The notes under the pieces are model-generated. The model saw only the letters and a list, made by a program, of their open reading frames with translations, had not been told where the DNA came from and did not search any database. Below are positions 1 to 12,618 of a stretch of 64,000 nt of DNA, piece by piece. The stretch lies in contig QJNS01000095.1 of assembly GCA_004154925.1 (NCBI GenBank), positions 186,001-250,000 of the forward strand. Reading direction: 5' to 3'. Source of the stretch: Monosporascus cannonballus (Eukaryota > Ascomycota > Sordariomycetes > Xylariales). How positions within the stretch are numbered: the stretch's first letter is position 1; each line of letters starts with the position of its first letter. The position numbers and the translations under genes are program-made.

Positions 1-3000
1 AATAAAATTTAATAACGTATTATATACTTTATAAAAAATAATTTTGGTAATAAAATATTACACACTGATTTTAAAAATTTTGATATAATAAAACTTAAAG
101 ATATTAAGAACCTTTTTTATAAAGCTTTAAATACAATAATAAAAATTTAAATAATCTTATTATTCCAGAAATATAAATCGAAATATATTAATATACTGTA
201 TTAATAAATTATAGAACTTTAAACAGACACCAGATTATATTAAATATTATCCCTAAAATAAAATTTTACCTATATAAATATATTTTGAAAAACGAATTAT
301 ATATAAAATTATAAATATAAAACGAATGCAAGTATAAAATAATTTTTTACAAACGTTATTTATAAAATTCTATCGTATGTATAAACTTAACAAAAATATA
401 TTATACGCGTTTATAAATATTAAAAAAATCAATTACAAAATAATTTAATGTTTAAAATTATTTATAAAATGTTTTATACTTTTCGTATTTAAAACGAATT
501 GCAAATTCTATCTTATAACCTATTAGTAATAAGTAAACGATATACTTATTAAAATTTAAATTTAATCTCTTTTATTATTAAAATAAAAAACCGATTTTAT
601 AAAATCAAATATTTATTAATATTTAATTTTAAAAATATCTCTAACTTTATTAAATTTAACAAAATACGAAATAAATTAACTTTTAAACTAAAATATAAAC
701 TATTTAAATATTTTATTATATTAATAAAATTTATAATCGTATTAGTAATGTTTTTATAAATAATAAATTATATAATTTAAAAATATTTCGACGTTTTTCT
801 TATATATTATTTTAATAATATTTATTTATTTAAAAATAGAAAAGCCACACATAAAATATATTTATAAAAATTTTAAACCTTTAGAAAATGTCAAATCGTT
901 AGTTTAAATATATATATATATATATATATTCAAAATTACAAAATATAATTAAATAAATATTTGAAAGTTGTTATAATTATAATATAATAAATTTTAAGAA
1001 TAGTTTTGGAAAATTTTAATATTTCTTAAATTCCCTATTTATTATTAACAACTTATCTCAAATTTTAGTAAAATTATTATACTTTTAATTAACTTTATCC
1101 AAAATATGAAATAAATACTATAAATCTAAAAATTATTTCAAAAAATTAAACGTATCGCTACCAAGAAGTTAATATTAATTATATACTATTAAGTACGCTT
1201 TGTTAAATTAAAACTCGATATTTTATTATATATATTAAATATGTCAATTAAATAATGAAATAATTAACATAACTTATATCTTATTATGTTTTTATATAAA
1301 ATAAACAATTCTTATTTATTATTCTAGTTCTTTAAATATTTAAATATTTCTTTAAACGAAGTTTTTATTAAATTAAAATTTATACGAATTATTAAAAATA
1401 TACCCGTTTTATCACGATTATAAAATTTACGAAATAATAATTATAATATACTAAAAGTTTTCAATTTTGTTATTATTTATAAAAACAATTAGAAAATAAC
1501 AAAATAAATAGTTTATATAAGCGATTAGATTTACAATTTTACAAAATTAAATATATGATTTTGGATATTATATTAAAAATTTAATATTTATAATATATTT
1601 CAACGATACGAGTTATACTATAAAATATATATCAAAAAATCCAAAGATAATAATAATTAAAACTTTTTAAAAGAAATAGTATATCAGTATAATATATAAT
1701 ATATATAAATAATACCTTTACAAATACTTAAGAATTTGCAAAAATTTTAAATAATTTTTATATATTTATTGTTTTTTAAAAAAAGATAACAGGTACAGTA
1801 TTACTATAAATTTTATAATAATGCGAAAATATAATAACAATAACTTTAAAAATATATCATTATAATTAATTTTTAAAAAACTGTAAAATTCGATTATTAT
1901 ACATTTTATTATTAATTTTTTTTTACTAAACAGTTTAACTATAGAAATATGTTATAATAATAATTTTAGTATGGTTAACAAATTTACAATTTTTTTTATT
2001 TTGTACTTTATTAAAAAACTGTTAATATCGAATACGTAATATACACTTTTCTAAAAAGATTTTTAATATATATAAATTGGTATACAAAATAATTTTCGAC
2101 AAAGGAATTACATGTAGTTTTAAATTTTAATAAAATCTGACATTTCAAATTAATGTAATTTATAAATAATTTAATATATTAATATTTAAATAGATAAATA
2201 CATAAATAAGTTCCATTAAATATTGAAAACGCAGTTAAAATATAACATTAATTTTAAATATCATAATTAAATTCAGAAATCATTTATTATTTAAATAACT
2301 TATAATACCAATTATTATAAAAATTTTAAAATAATTTTAATATATATGAAATTTAATTTTACAGTAAATATATACAAAAATATATAACTAACGTTTATTA
2401 AAGTTAAAATAATATTGATAATAAAATACGTTAAATAATTATAATAAAAAATGAATATCAAATTAAAATCCGTTCGAAAGTAAATAAATAAATATTACAA
2501 TTTAAAACATTTAAATATTTAATTTTCTAAAAAGAAAAATAATTTACTTTTTAATAAAACAAATATATATAAAAAAATCAAATAGAAATTCCATTTTAAA
2601 TATGTCGATTTATATAAAATTGTTCGTGAAAATTCTTATATGTTTTTATTTCACTTAATAATAAATATTGTTAAGGTTTATTCAGAATTAAATAATATAA
2701 AAATATAAAAATAATATTATATACGAAATTAAAAAACTTTCAATATAAATTTTTTAATCTTATACCGATTAAATTGAAAAATTATTCAAATTTGGAAAAT
2801 ACTTCAAAAGTCGTTAAAAATTATATTAACGTTTAATATTTATCAAAAATTATAATTAATAATAATAATATTAATAAACATTATTTTAATTAAAGCTAAA
2901 AAAGTAAAAGAAATAACGGTTTAAACCAATATAATTATGGTAGCCTTAATAATAACTTATTTTTCTATTATTTTTAAATTTTCAGCTTATATAAAAATTA

Positions 3001-4250
3001 AAAGCCGTATTATATTATTACGATATTTTTAAAACGAATTGAAATCTTTTATTAACGTAATAGGATAAACCTTATTAAAATCTTATTAAGTTTTTTAATA
3101 CCGATCTTAAAGTTTAAATTAATATCGTTAAATATTTAACAAAGATTTTTTCTAAAATTCTTTTTATATTTAAAATAAAAATATTTATAATAAATTTTTA
3201 AAAAAGTAAAATGAAATATTTATCCTATTTTAAAATGGATTACGTACTGTATATTTCTTATAAAGCTGAAAACTTATTCTTATTTCGTATTATAGTCTTT
3301 TCAAAAAAATACTAAAAACAAAATATAATTTCAAATTCAAATTCTTCGAAGGTTTTTATCAAATTAATACGATAAGCTGTAAAAAAACGAGGTTTACCAC
3401 GAATTTTAAAAATACGAAAAGCTTTACTAAAGAAAAAGCATTTATAAAAAAAATAAAATAAGAATTTAAAAAACGAGAAATCGTATTATAATTTAATAAG
3501 CCTAAATTTACGAAAATAGTCGTAATAATAAAAATAAAATAACTTCTTTTATATATTACGTAATAAATTAATATTATTATATCTATAATTTCAAAAAACA
3601 CAATTATTAGATATTATATTCATTATAAACGACGTATTTAAAAATAATTAATAAATTAGTAAAACAATATATATATATTAGTTATTTAAAATTTACGATA
3701 CTTTTATCAATATAAACTCGTGCGACTTAGATTTAATAATTAGTTAAACCGCCTAGTTGTTATAATATTATAATAAGAAAAGCTTTTTAATTTTAGCGAA
3801 CTTTTTAATATATTAAAAAGTTTAATATATAATATTATATTTTCTAATAATTGTACGTGTTATATTAATTATATATATAAAATGTTTACGTAATAAAAAT
3901 ATTTAATATACTAAAGTTTTATATAACTTCAATAGAATTTGTTTAAATTAAATATTAAATATAGTATTTGTTTATATAAATTGTATTATATAATAATTTT
4001 CTATATATACAGCTCAGTTTAACAAATAAATTTTGGATTTTGTTTATCTTATTTTAAATATATAACGTAAATATTATACTTGTTTTAAAAATTTAGTATT
4101 TATGTTTATGTTAATATAATTTTATAATTACTTTTATTCAAGTTTTATTTACAAGTATAATAAGAACAGTTAAAAGTTTTAAATAGCTAATTATATTAAA
4201 TAAATTTAAATTTAAATAAATACAACTACTAAACTAAAACCGTTAAACTT
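1..4250. repeat. AT-rich RIP-degraded block
   Basis: Extremely AT-rich sequence without a credible gene. TpA is very common, CpA and TpG are scarce, and the remaining C is largely in CpG, which is what RIP leaves of duplicated DNA. It includes an (AT)n tract near 908-930. The longest open frame (3359-3601, minus, 80 codons) is Phe/Ile/Leu-rich and looks like a compositional artefact. Near 4003-4022 there is a CAGCTCAG-type motif resembling transposon ends seen at about 45040 and 55965. The block ends abruptly near 4250, where composition becomes balanced. No element boundary could be fixed. Confidence 0.8.
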
Positions 4251-7200
4251 ACTTCTACTACATAGCACGCACGAACCGCATGCTGCCTATTAAGTTGCTT
4301 TCAATTTGAGAAGTCGACTCATGGTAAGAAAACACGTGACACAATAACCCTCGTGCACTCCCTTCGCAAGCTCAGTACGTTAAAACGAGGGCATGACGCC
4401 CTGTGACCCCTCAGAGGATGTGATTGACCACGAGCGGGACGAGCCAGGGGTACGTACCTGCAGTGCGACCACAATCGAGCCCCTGTCCCGTCCCTGGGAT
4501 GAGACCTGCCGAGCCCACCCAAGACAGCCCCAGCATGCGGCTCCCCAAACCCTGCAAACCAGGCGGAGAGGGATAACTGTGACTAGGTAAGCACTCCCCC
4601 CTTCGCAATTCCCATGTGGCATGTCTATCTAGCATCTATATTCTCGCCATTTTTTTTTTGCCACGCGTATGTCATTGTTTCCTTTCACACTACCAGTTAG
4701 CGTAGACCTCCTTTCTATATTCAGTGTTGCGGCGTACTAGAGGTAGCCTCGCCGGCCGTAGAGCGATCCATGCGATACACTTTTGACTGTCACATCACGG
4801 ATACGAATGTCGTTCACACATTCGGCCAGGAATCGCACGAGAGGGTTACGGGTGTTCATTACTACGGATTGTTTAATTCATATGCTCTCCGGCAGCGGCT
4901 CGGGCTTTTAGCCCGTATCTAAGATTATGGCTGCATCGTTATCTAGCCTTCCTCGGCAATTATTAGGGGTGAGTTTTATGTCTCCCTTAGGTAGAGAGAG
5001 AAGGGTGGAGATCTTCTGGGTGGCCCTAATAACAATGAAGATGTTAGGTACAAGCAAAGGTCTAAGTTCCAGTAGGAACCCTCCTTCTGTAGTTTGTGGT
5101 CCTTCCTTCTGAAGTACCTGCCGTCTGAGGAGGCAAGGGAAGCTTGACTACCTTCGCAGCGAGCCCAAAGGTAATTTGTGGTTAGGATAGGCACGCGAAT
5201 ATTCTCGCCGTTGAAAGACTCCCGGACAGATCCCCAGTGATATCGCATTTGCCCTAGGGCTATTATCGAGCTCTTCAAAATTCCGAATAATAGTTGGTAG
5301 TAGTAGACTGCATTCAAACCGATCGCCCGAGAGATAACGCAAGCGCACTTCTATCTTTTATACGGGAAGAATCTCGAGGGAAGGGGCCGTGTCAGCTATG
5401 TACTGAATATCAGGCAAATGAAAAACATCCCCGTCAGGTACCACTTTGGATCATACCAACACCCATTTCCATAACTCATTAGCTGCATGCTTCCCATTAA
5501 GTTTATGGATACAACAGTCCCCACTATTGCCCATACACATCGTTAGCGTCACCGTCTGACTGCCTCTACTGTCGCCATTGCTTCCGAATGCCGTAGCCGT
5601 GCCAGGACGCGATAACTGCTGACGAATGGCATACAAAGAACTGAAGGACTGACCGTTGTATTAGTAAAAGTAGCGATATCTCATTGGCTGTATTTAAATG
5701 TGTAGTATTTGTATTGGAACGCTAGGGCCTGAATAGGTAAGATAAGTAGGGAGTACCTGGCAGGGATGTTAAACTTACCATTACGACATAGTACTGGTTC
5801 AGCAGCCGGAGTCAGAAAGGGGGTGGGTGTAAGGAGGTCGAGGTGCTAAGACGCGACGAGATAATTGTTGATGTCGGTTTACAAGTAGCCACTCGTTTAA
5901 GCCGAAACGAGTGAATTGGGTGCGCTTCCCGTGTGAACCGATGGTCGACTATCATAACCAGTATATATCCCATACCCGGAGGTAATAAAGTAGGTAGGCG
6001 CAGTGCAAACCCTAATACAATATTGGCAATGACAATGTGCTTTGTGCTTTGTGCTTCTGTTTTGATCCCTCGGGGTTCAGGAAGTGGAGCTCTAGAAGAA
6101 CCTTCCGGGAAGCTGCCATCACCAACCTTAGTATTTCTCGGTACAATATGTACAGGATGTCCGGGTGTATGCGTGCCCAGGAGCATGTATTCCCAGGGTA
6201 TGTGTATTAGATTCATGTACTGGCGGCCAGCGTAGTCGCATTTATGGTACGATCGTAGCTAGTGACGGAGGCTGGAGGCAACGACCTGGTATTACTGCAA
6301 CCGTCCACCCTTCCCCCTTTACACATCTAGCCCTACCCGGCTCTGAGACCAAGTCCTACTCCGAACACATTAGTAACATACAGAGCTACCCTCCTTATTA
6401 GACTGGGGCCAACTCTGATCCAATCCGAATCACCATATATCTTCCGTATTTCCCTCTCATTTTGGAGACGAACGATACAAATAAGATTTTCTACTCGACG
6501 CCTGTGTCGGCACAGTCGCGCCACGTCCTCGATACGACCAACTGTTACGGACTCATGTAACCTCGCGACGTAGGGGACTAGCAGGTGGCGAATACTGGCG
6601 ATCCAAGAAGAAAGGGGGCATCCGTGGACTAATGTGTTGAGCCCAGAGCGGCGTTCGGCTCGCAACAAGGTTTAACTTCGCACGAATCCCGGAGTTACAA
6701 CTAGCTTGCTGGCGTCTGTGTCGGACATGTAAGCATGACGGAGGCCTGATGCCATCATGGCCGGCGCTATGGTGAAAGGACAGAAGGGAAGCGTCGCCCA
6801 GGGTTGCTCACGTTCGCTCTTCACGGGATCATTGGCCGAGTACGTTAGTTCACCTGTTCAAGCGAACGCGCGCACACACGCGCATATTCAGATCCACGCA
6901 CGTTGGTCATCATCCACTTGTGCTAGTTATGGAAGATGAGAATCTGTCGCCGAAGACCGAAGCCTCGACAAGTACACATGATAGTACGGCTTACGGATAT
7001 CCCAAATGGGCTTTTGACACTGAATCTAACCATCCCTCATGCACGCCGGAACAAGATATACGACGAGCCAAAAGCACTGGACTATAGAACTGGCTGGTAT
7101 TTCGGACATGCCACCAATCACCTCTTCACCGCCAGATACGTCAGTGTCATTAGACTAGATCACTGTCCCTACGTGAAATAAGAAGGTAGATCATTCGTAT

Positions 7201-7998
7201 GTTTGCATCGACACTGTTATACTGCTATTTAGGTTCAAAGTTATCACTCAGATGGGAATGAGCATGGGCTGTGATCGGTTCAGACGAACCGCGGAGTTAT
7301 CGTCAAGCAACACTCTTGTAGGCTTGTCTGCTAAGCTGCTCCTCCTTAACTAAAATAGAGATTGCTATGGGTGCATCGTCGTCCTTTCCGTATCTGTGAG
7401 CACAAGGCTCGTAGTTGCCCATGGGTCTTCCAGCGAGCTGTCTTGTAAAGCCACCAGCCCTAAAATGATCTGCCGCTCCTGAAATCCAGATCGCTCCTGG
7501 CACGAGCGAGGTTCTCGCTAATTTGACACGTCGGACTCGATTGCGTGCGCGCATGGAAAACCCTAAAGGCAGTCTTCGGCGACCGATGATTTATTGCGCT
7601 ACTAGGAGAACCTTGTTAGAACAGGGCCGGGGAAACCTTATTGCTCCTTCAGTAGGCAGTCGTAGGGGTTCTTAGGAGCACACATCCCGCCCGAAAGCGA
7701 GTCACTGCTCCGAGTACGCCCCATTGGCAGTGGTAAATGGCATCGCTCAAAGTTGAGAACCCTATAAAAGCTAGACCTCCTCTACCTAGCAAACCTCCCA
7801 TAACGGCACAAATTATACCGTTGAAAGGAATCAATGCCCTCTACACGATCCTCTCGAACGCCTTGCAATCCCACAACCTCCAACGCGAAAGTTCCAAGTG
7901 AAATTCGTGCGCTATCTAACTTGTGCCTCGTTAGAAGGCTCGGAACTCAAAAGGAAATTCAGACGCACGAGCAGAAGAAGCATACTCTGGTGGGCATT
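4251..7998. other. Gene-free upstream region of the WOPR regulator
   Basis: About 3.7 kb of balanced composition between the AT block and the SGE1-type gene. ORFs on both strands are at most about 135 codons, overlap each other in several frames and show no recognisable domain. No tRNA or repeat was recognised. Very long upstream regions are known for WOPR regulators such as Candida WOR1, so a regulatory or long 5' UTR role is an inference. An in-frame ATG at 7834 lies upstream of the preferred start. Confidence 0.5.
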
Positions 7999-9543
7999 AT
8001 GTCTAGTCGTCCGCCTCCACACATTCCCCTTGAACCGACGTTCAGGGGTTATATACGAACCACCATGGACGCCTTGATATTGTTCGAAGCATGCCTAAAT
8101 GGCCAGTTGTCGCACGTACCAAGACGGCCACATGACAGGGAGCGACCGTCGCTCATCAAAAGCGGCCATGTTTTCATCTACGAAGAGCACTCCTCGGGCA
8201 TCAAGAGGTGGACTGACGGTGTCTCATGGAGTCCGAGCCGCATTCTTGGTAATTACCTCATTTACCGTGAATTGGACAAGCCTTTCCAGCCGGGAGAGAA
8301 GAAGCGTGCGATGAAGCGCACAAAGACAGACGGAGTGAGCAAGGCAGCTAACTTGCCGCGACCGAACTCGACGGTTTACAACAGCGCCATAACAGCCTCA
8401 AGCTCCAGTCATTCCGCTTATGACGGCAACAATGATGTTCACGAACTCGAGCTCGAGCGAGCTTACGTCGGATCTCTGGTCGATTCATACCAGTTCAAGC
8501 CGCATGGCCTCATCAAAAAGACAATTAGCATACAATATCATGGTATACAGCACCATATGGTTTCGTACTATAAACTCGACGATGCCAAGAGTGGTCGATT
8601 AGTTAGCCCATCAACGGACCCTGTGTTGCAGAACGTCGTGCCTCGCGCCGAGTTGTTGCAGGGCTCGAACTTCAGATCTCCCATTGAGGACCAAGAGTAT
8701 ATGGTAGCCGATCCCCGCCTAGACCCTATGTACTCGGCGATGCCACATCAGCCGCCGGGTTATGGTGTTCTGGGCACCGTGAATGCGCGCTCGATGTCAG
8801 TTCCAAGTATAGCATCATTCGCTAGCTCATGGGGTCATCAGTCTGCTTACGTTCCGAACGCCGGCTACCACATGGCGAGTGGCCTACCCTCTATCGGCTA
8901 CACCTCACAAACCCATCCTTCTGCCTACCCGTATGACCAGAGTGCTCTCACACCATACCGAATGCCTCCATCTTCGCAACCCTCAGACCTTGCTTCGGCA
9001 ACGATGCATGTCAGACGAAATTCGACTCTAGCAGACACGGGTGAAGGCAGCCATGTTGGGTATTCGGTGCTTGGTGCTGCTGATAGGTCTCACATAAACC
9101 CAGCAACATCCCTAGGCAGCAACTACAACCTCCCCGACCAGAGCCTGACGCAGCCTACAGTAAACGGTGGGGGTGCGTTTGACTTCTCAGGTTCAGCACA
9201 TACCCCTGGGCGCAGCTCGAATGTATATGATTCAAACGGGTCGAACCAGGACAATGGAGCTTACGACCATGGAAGCGTTCCGGGTCAGCAATTAAGCGGA
9301 TACGATGACCCTCTGGGAGGCTCGTTTGATACTATAACATCTCATCCGATGCCACCGCGGCACGTCGCACCGGAATTTGCGAATGTCTCCGACGCCGCAA
9401 CGGCCTTCGGCGCCGGCAGTCACGATACCCCCCCTCCCGGTATCTCTCTCGATCTCGAGCAGTCTGAATCCTTATCGACCAGAGTGGCGAATCGCGAAAT
9501 AATCCCACAATGGCCTAGTACTTTGCCAAATCGCCGTAACTAG
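7999..9543 (+). CDS. SGE1: WOPR-domain (Gti1/Pac2) transcription factor, SGE1/RYP1/WOR1 type
   Basis: Fungal DNA-binding regulator. Family members control morphological switching, conidiation and effector or secondary-metabolite expression. A single exon encodes 514 residues. The first half of the WOPR domain covers about residues 12-105, with GYIRTTMDALILFEACL, RPHDRER, IKSGHVFIYEE, IKRWTDG and SWSPSRILGNYLIYREL, followed by the basic FQPGEKKRA stretch. The second half covers about 156-233 (FKPHGLIKKT, HHMVSYYK, RAELLQGSNFRSP). The rest is Ser/Gln/Pro/Gly-rich and low complexity, as in the family. The frame stays open upstream to an ATG at 7834 (569 residues). I prefer 7999 because MSSRPPPHIPLEPTF matches the usual short N-terminus before the domain. 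The motifs fit the Sge1/Ryp1 branch better than Pac2. It is the first gene after the left AT block. Confidence 0.93.
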   Translation: MSSRPPPHIPLEPTFRGYIRTTMDALILFEACLNGQLSHVPRRPHDRERPSLIKSGHVFIYEEHSSGIKRWTDGVSWSPSRILGNYLIYRELDKPFQPGEKKRAMKRTKTDGVSKAANLPRPNSTVYNSAITASSSSHSAYDGNNDVHELELERAYVGSLVDSYQFKPHGLIKKTISIQYHGIQHHMVSYYKLDDAKSGRLVSPSTDPVLQNVVPRAELLQGSNFRSPIEDQEYMVADPRLDPMYSAMPHQPPGYGVLGTVNARSMSVPSIASFASSWGHQSAYVPNAGYHMASGLPSIGYTSQTHPSAYPYDQSALTPYRMPPSSQPSDLASATMHVRRNSTLADTGEGSHVGYSVLGAADRSHINPATSLGSNYNLPDQSLTQPTVNGGGAFDFSGSAHTPGRSSNVYDSNGSNQDNGAYDHGSVPGQQLSGYDDPLGGSFDTITSHPMPPRHVAPEFANVSDAATAFGAGSHDTPPPGISLDLEQSESLSTRVANREIIPQWPSTLPNRRN

Positions 9544-10293
9544 GAGAGAGAGGCAGACACAGACGGTGCGATTGTTCCCCAGGCATCGTGTCAACAATGC
9601 TATGTTGTAGTTCCTGGGCCATTACTCAGGCTATTCAACCCGTCGCGGCATTAAAATCCTGTGCCTATGCCTGTTGACTTAGGAGTATTGGGCGTCGAGG
9701 GAGTTCCTCGGTTAGCTCGCAGGCGGTCTTAGTAACCTCCTCGGCGAGGGCGTTCATAGTTGATATCTGCGCGGTGTTCAACCTTTTGTTTTCTGTTCAT
9801 TTTCCCACGGGTTGCCAACTTTCCACTCCCCCCGATGACAACATGAAGGCCAACAACTATCGTGTTATATTAAACTGCTCCTATCCCTCCGCCAATTGTA
9901 CAGCAGCCTCGTTGCTTTCTCCTTTCCAATGAGTCGGCCTCGCACCCCAAGCCTTTGTGCAAGCAATGCATCCTCGATTGTCACGTCAGGCAATTTCGTG
10001 GCACGCTCCACCTGCGCCTTACCTCCAATGAATCTAATGCAGCCTGGTTCACCGCAGTAGCGAGGTTGAGGTCAGCTCCTTTGGCCTCTCTTGGTTCTGC
10101 TTTACTCTTCTTCTTCTCTCCTCCTTTCATGTCAAATACCTGCATGCCCCCAGCCACTCCCCGCCTCTTGCGCGCGCTTCTAGGCACCCTTTGAGATTTG
10201 CTGCTGATCTCAGTGCTTTCGAAAAGATCCTCCATAGCGGGATCCTGGTGGACTGTACCCTCGGGGACCTCTGGACTCAACTCGCCCGACATA

Positions 10294-10432
10294 CACTTGG
10301 ACCGCCATCGCATCCCTTTGCTTGCTCTGGATGGGGAATTTTTTTTTCCCGCCGCCTTTTCCTTCCGTCTCTGCTTCTTTCCTTCCATTGGGCACTAGGA
10401 CCAGCATCGCATCCCTTGGCTTGCTCTCGATG
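10294..10432. repeat. Imperfect 40-bp direct repeat, 99-bp period
   Basis: Two copies, 10294-10333 and 10393-10432, differ at about five positions. Both contain CATCGCATCCCTT followed by GCTTGCTCT and GATG. The spacing is 99 bp, a multiple of three, so a minus-strand ORF carries the same EQAKGCD peptide twice. The intervening DNA is T/C-rich. No third copy was seen nearby. Confidence 0.6.
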
Positions 10433-10781
10433 AGTTTTAAAAGCATGGCAACACTTCGATTCAATAGCACCTACAGGACATAGGCGACGACTGAGAGCAA
10501 TGGAGTTCTTGATACCCACGGACCGTTTGAATCTACTCGGATCGATTGCGGAATGATGGAACGATGGAATGATGAATGATGGAGTGTCAGTTGGCGCATA
10601 GGACACTGTGGCGTTGGGTGCCTTTTGGGAACCTGAAATTTTCCCCTTTTGCGTATCTGATAGATCTGCGCTTGGAACGATATCTTTTCGATGAGAATAA
10701 TTTTGGAATTCAGGGGTTGGTGGTCTTCCCTTTTCTTGGGTCGGCACTAAGCGCATAATAGCTATAAATGCCAGCTCTACC

Positions 10782-10843
10782 GGCACTGTCCCCTATTAAG
10801 CCACGAAGCGGGGCTTAATGTATATACATAATGGCACAGTGCC
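10782..10843. other. Nested palindrome
   Basis: The outer arms GGCACTGT (10782-10789) and ACAGTGCC (10836-10843) enclose inner arms ATTAAGCC (10795-10802) and GGCTTAAT (10812-10819), with the self-complementary TGTATATACA at 10819-10828. This could be a remnant of a small inverted-repeat element or a cis-regulatory structure upstream of CRD1. There is no evidence for a function. Confidence 0.45.
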
Positions 10844-11193
10844 CCACCATGATTGCGTTTAGCGAAGCGAAACGAAACGAGACGTTAATCATCTCAGAAC
10901 CGACTTACGTAAACCAAAACTTTACAACCATCGTACCAAAATCTTGGAGTTGGTGTGAGCTGCCATCTCGAAAGTTATTAGAGGATTTCCAAGGTTCAGG
11001 TCCTCGGATTGACTTCATTTATTGTACATATCCATTAGAGTCTCCCTTCTCTCCTGCACCCCGAGTAATAACCTCTTTCCAACTCCAACTTTTCCTGGTT
11101 GCCCCGGTCACGTCGATGGTGGCTAGGTAAGCTCCCCAGTCCTGTCGGTGTCTCGGAGCATTCCAGAAAGGATAGGGTTGCGGGCCATCTACC

Positions 11194-12618
11194 ATGGCTT
11201 CTCGGGCACTAGGCGGTGGCGTTCCCGCTTGCCGCCGTTGCCACCTGTCTATTATGCATTCACATCGTTCCCTGACGCGGAATGGCCATGCTATATCTTC
11301 TATTTCCTATGCCGCCGCCGCCGCCGCCGAAGGTCCGTCACCGCTGATAGAGAGGCGATTATTACACAGCTGTCGGGACCTATCTCCCATAAATCTTCAA
11401 TCGCGCACCGTAGGACATTTGCCGGGCCCGAAAGATTCTTGTCTCGGACGAACGGTGCGCCCTCCCCCGGCCCCGGCGCCGCCTAGATACCGGACGATAG
11501 CAGGGGCTGTGAGTACGACTTCTGTATTTAGGAGAGTATTTTCTCTCACCGTGAAATGCCATCAACGGGAGGAAGACGAACCGAAGAAGTACGTCTTCCT
11601 ATCTACCTCAGCTTGCCCTAGAATTTACCAGGCATATGCGATGACATGAATTCTCTTCGCTTTTCGCCTCCACCCTGAGAAAGCACGTGATATATTGACC
11701 TAATATCCCAGACTACGGACTCATTCGGTACCGGAACAGGCGCCGTCAGCGTCTCGCGGCATCCGGAAGGTGATACCTATTCCGATACCGGCTTTGACGC
11801 CGCACGAGAACATCTATACAGTTCCCAATTTGTTGACCTTCTCTCGGCTCGCTATTGCACCCTTCGTCGGCTATGCCATTCTGCACGATGCTCACGCGTG
11901 GGCCCTGAGTTTATTTATTTACGCAGGCGTCTCGGACCTCCTTGATGGCTGGATAGCACGGCGATGGAAACTACAAACCGTCGTCGGCAGCGTTGTCGAC
12001 CCCATGGCTGACAAGACACTTATGACGGTCCTAACCGTCTCCTTAGCTACACAGGGCTCATTGCCGGGTAGGTCTCCCCAAGCCAACCGGCCCCTCGATT
12101 CTTTAATTCGGATACCCCTTCCCCCTTGGTATGATTTTGACAGCTGACGTTGACGCTACTAAGTCTGGCTAGCGGTCATAATCCTCGGCCGTGACATCGG
12201 TCTCGCTATAGCTGCCGTCTATTATCGATGGATCTCCCTCCCACCTCCAAAGACCTTCCTGCGGTATTGGGATTTCTCTCTTCCGTCGGCAGAGGTGCGG
12301 CCTACAACTGTCAGCAAGTACAACACATTCCTGCAACTAGGCCTAATGGGTGCTACGATGGTGAATCCTCTTATCGCCGCCGACGCCAGTACCGCTATGA
12401 CGATTTTACAGTGAGTTCCTCTAGATGCCCTTGTGCGGCGATTCTCCCAAGGGCCGAGTGGGCAGTGCTACGTCAAATTTTGCACTAGCGCCTTTGCGTG
12501 CAGTGGAAACTAAATATGCAATAGATATACTGTTGCAGTCACGACGATCTGGAGCGGCCTCAGCTACGTCTTTAGGAAGGACGCCGTCAAGATTTTATCA
12601 GAGAACAAGAAGAAATAG
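11194..12618 (+). CDS. CRD1: Cardiolipin synthase, CDP-alcohol phosphatidyltransferase (mitochondrial)
   Basis: Makes cardiolipin from CDP-diacylglycerol and phosphatidylglycerol at the mitochondrial inner membrane. Proposed exons are 11194-11588, 11712-12067, 12173-12410 and 12525-12618, giving 360 residues in frame. The CDP-alcohol phosphatidyltransferase signature DxxDGxxARx8Gx3Dx3D spans residues 207-231 (DLLDGWIARR, then GSVVDPMAD). It is preceded by HENIYTVPNLLTFSR and followed by ILGRDIGL, YYRWISLPPPKTF and YWDFSLPSAEV, which are typical of fungal Crd1. The C-terminus is WSGLSYVFRKDAVKIL. The Arg/Ser/Ala-rich N-terminus, including an Ala run coded by a GCC repeat at about 11309-11330, fits a mitochondrial presequence. 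Introns 2 and 3 are secure. Exon 1 and the GTACGT donor at 11589 are less certain, because another frame is also open just upstream of HENIYT. Confidence 0.85.

Larger units (their letters stand above)
9544..11193. other. Intergenic region between SGE1 and CRD1
   Basis: Non-coding as far as I can see. It holds CT-rich tracts (about 10075-10130 and 10340-10390), a 40-bp imperfect direct repeat (10294-10333 and 10393-10432) and a nested palindrome (10782-10843). Small overlapping ORFs on both strands at 9955-10786 share the direct repeat in translation and have no recognisable domain. The region probably contains the 3' UTR of SGE1 and the promoter of CRD1. Confidence 0.5.

Noticed and set aside
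3107..3117. TTAAAGTTTAA, a match to the WOPR-protein binding consensus, upstream of the SGE1-type gene
   Set aside because: It lies in very AT-rich RIP DNA where such matches are expected by chance, and almost 5 kb from the gene.
3359..3601. 80-codon minus-strand hydrophobic ORF, considered as a small secreted or membrane protein in the AT block
   Set aside because: Phe/Ile/Leu content is what AT-rich DNA encodes by default; no signal-peptide architecture or Cys pattern of an effector.
11712..11800. Alternative frame in CRD1 exon 2 reading TDSFGTGTGAVSVSRHP, suggesting a frameshift before HENIYT
   Set aside because: The frame leading into HENIYTVPNLL joins exon 1 in phase through a GTACGT donor and CCCAG acceptor, so no frameshift is needed. 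The other reading is noted only as a reason for lower confidence in exon 1.
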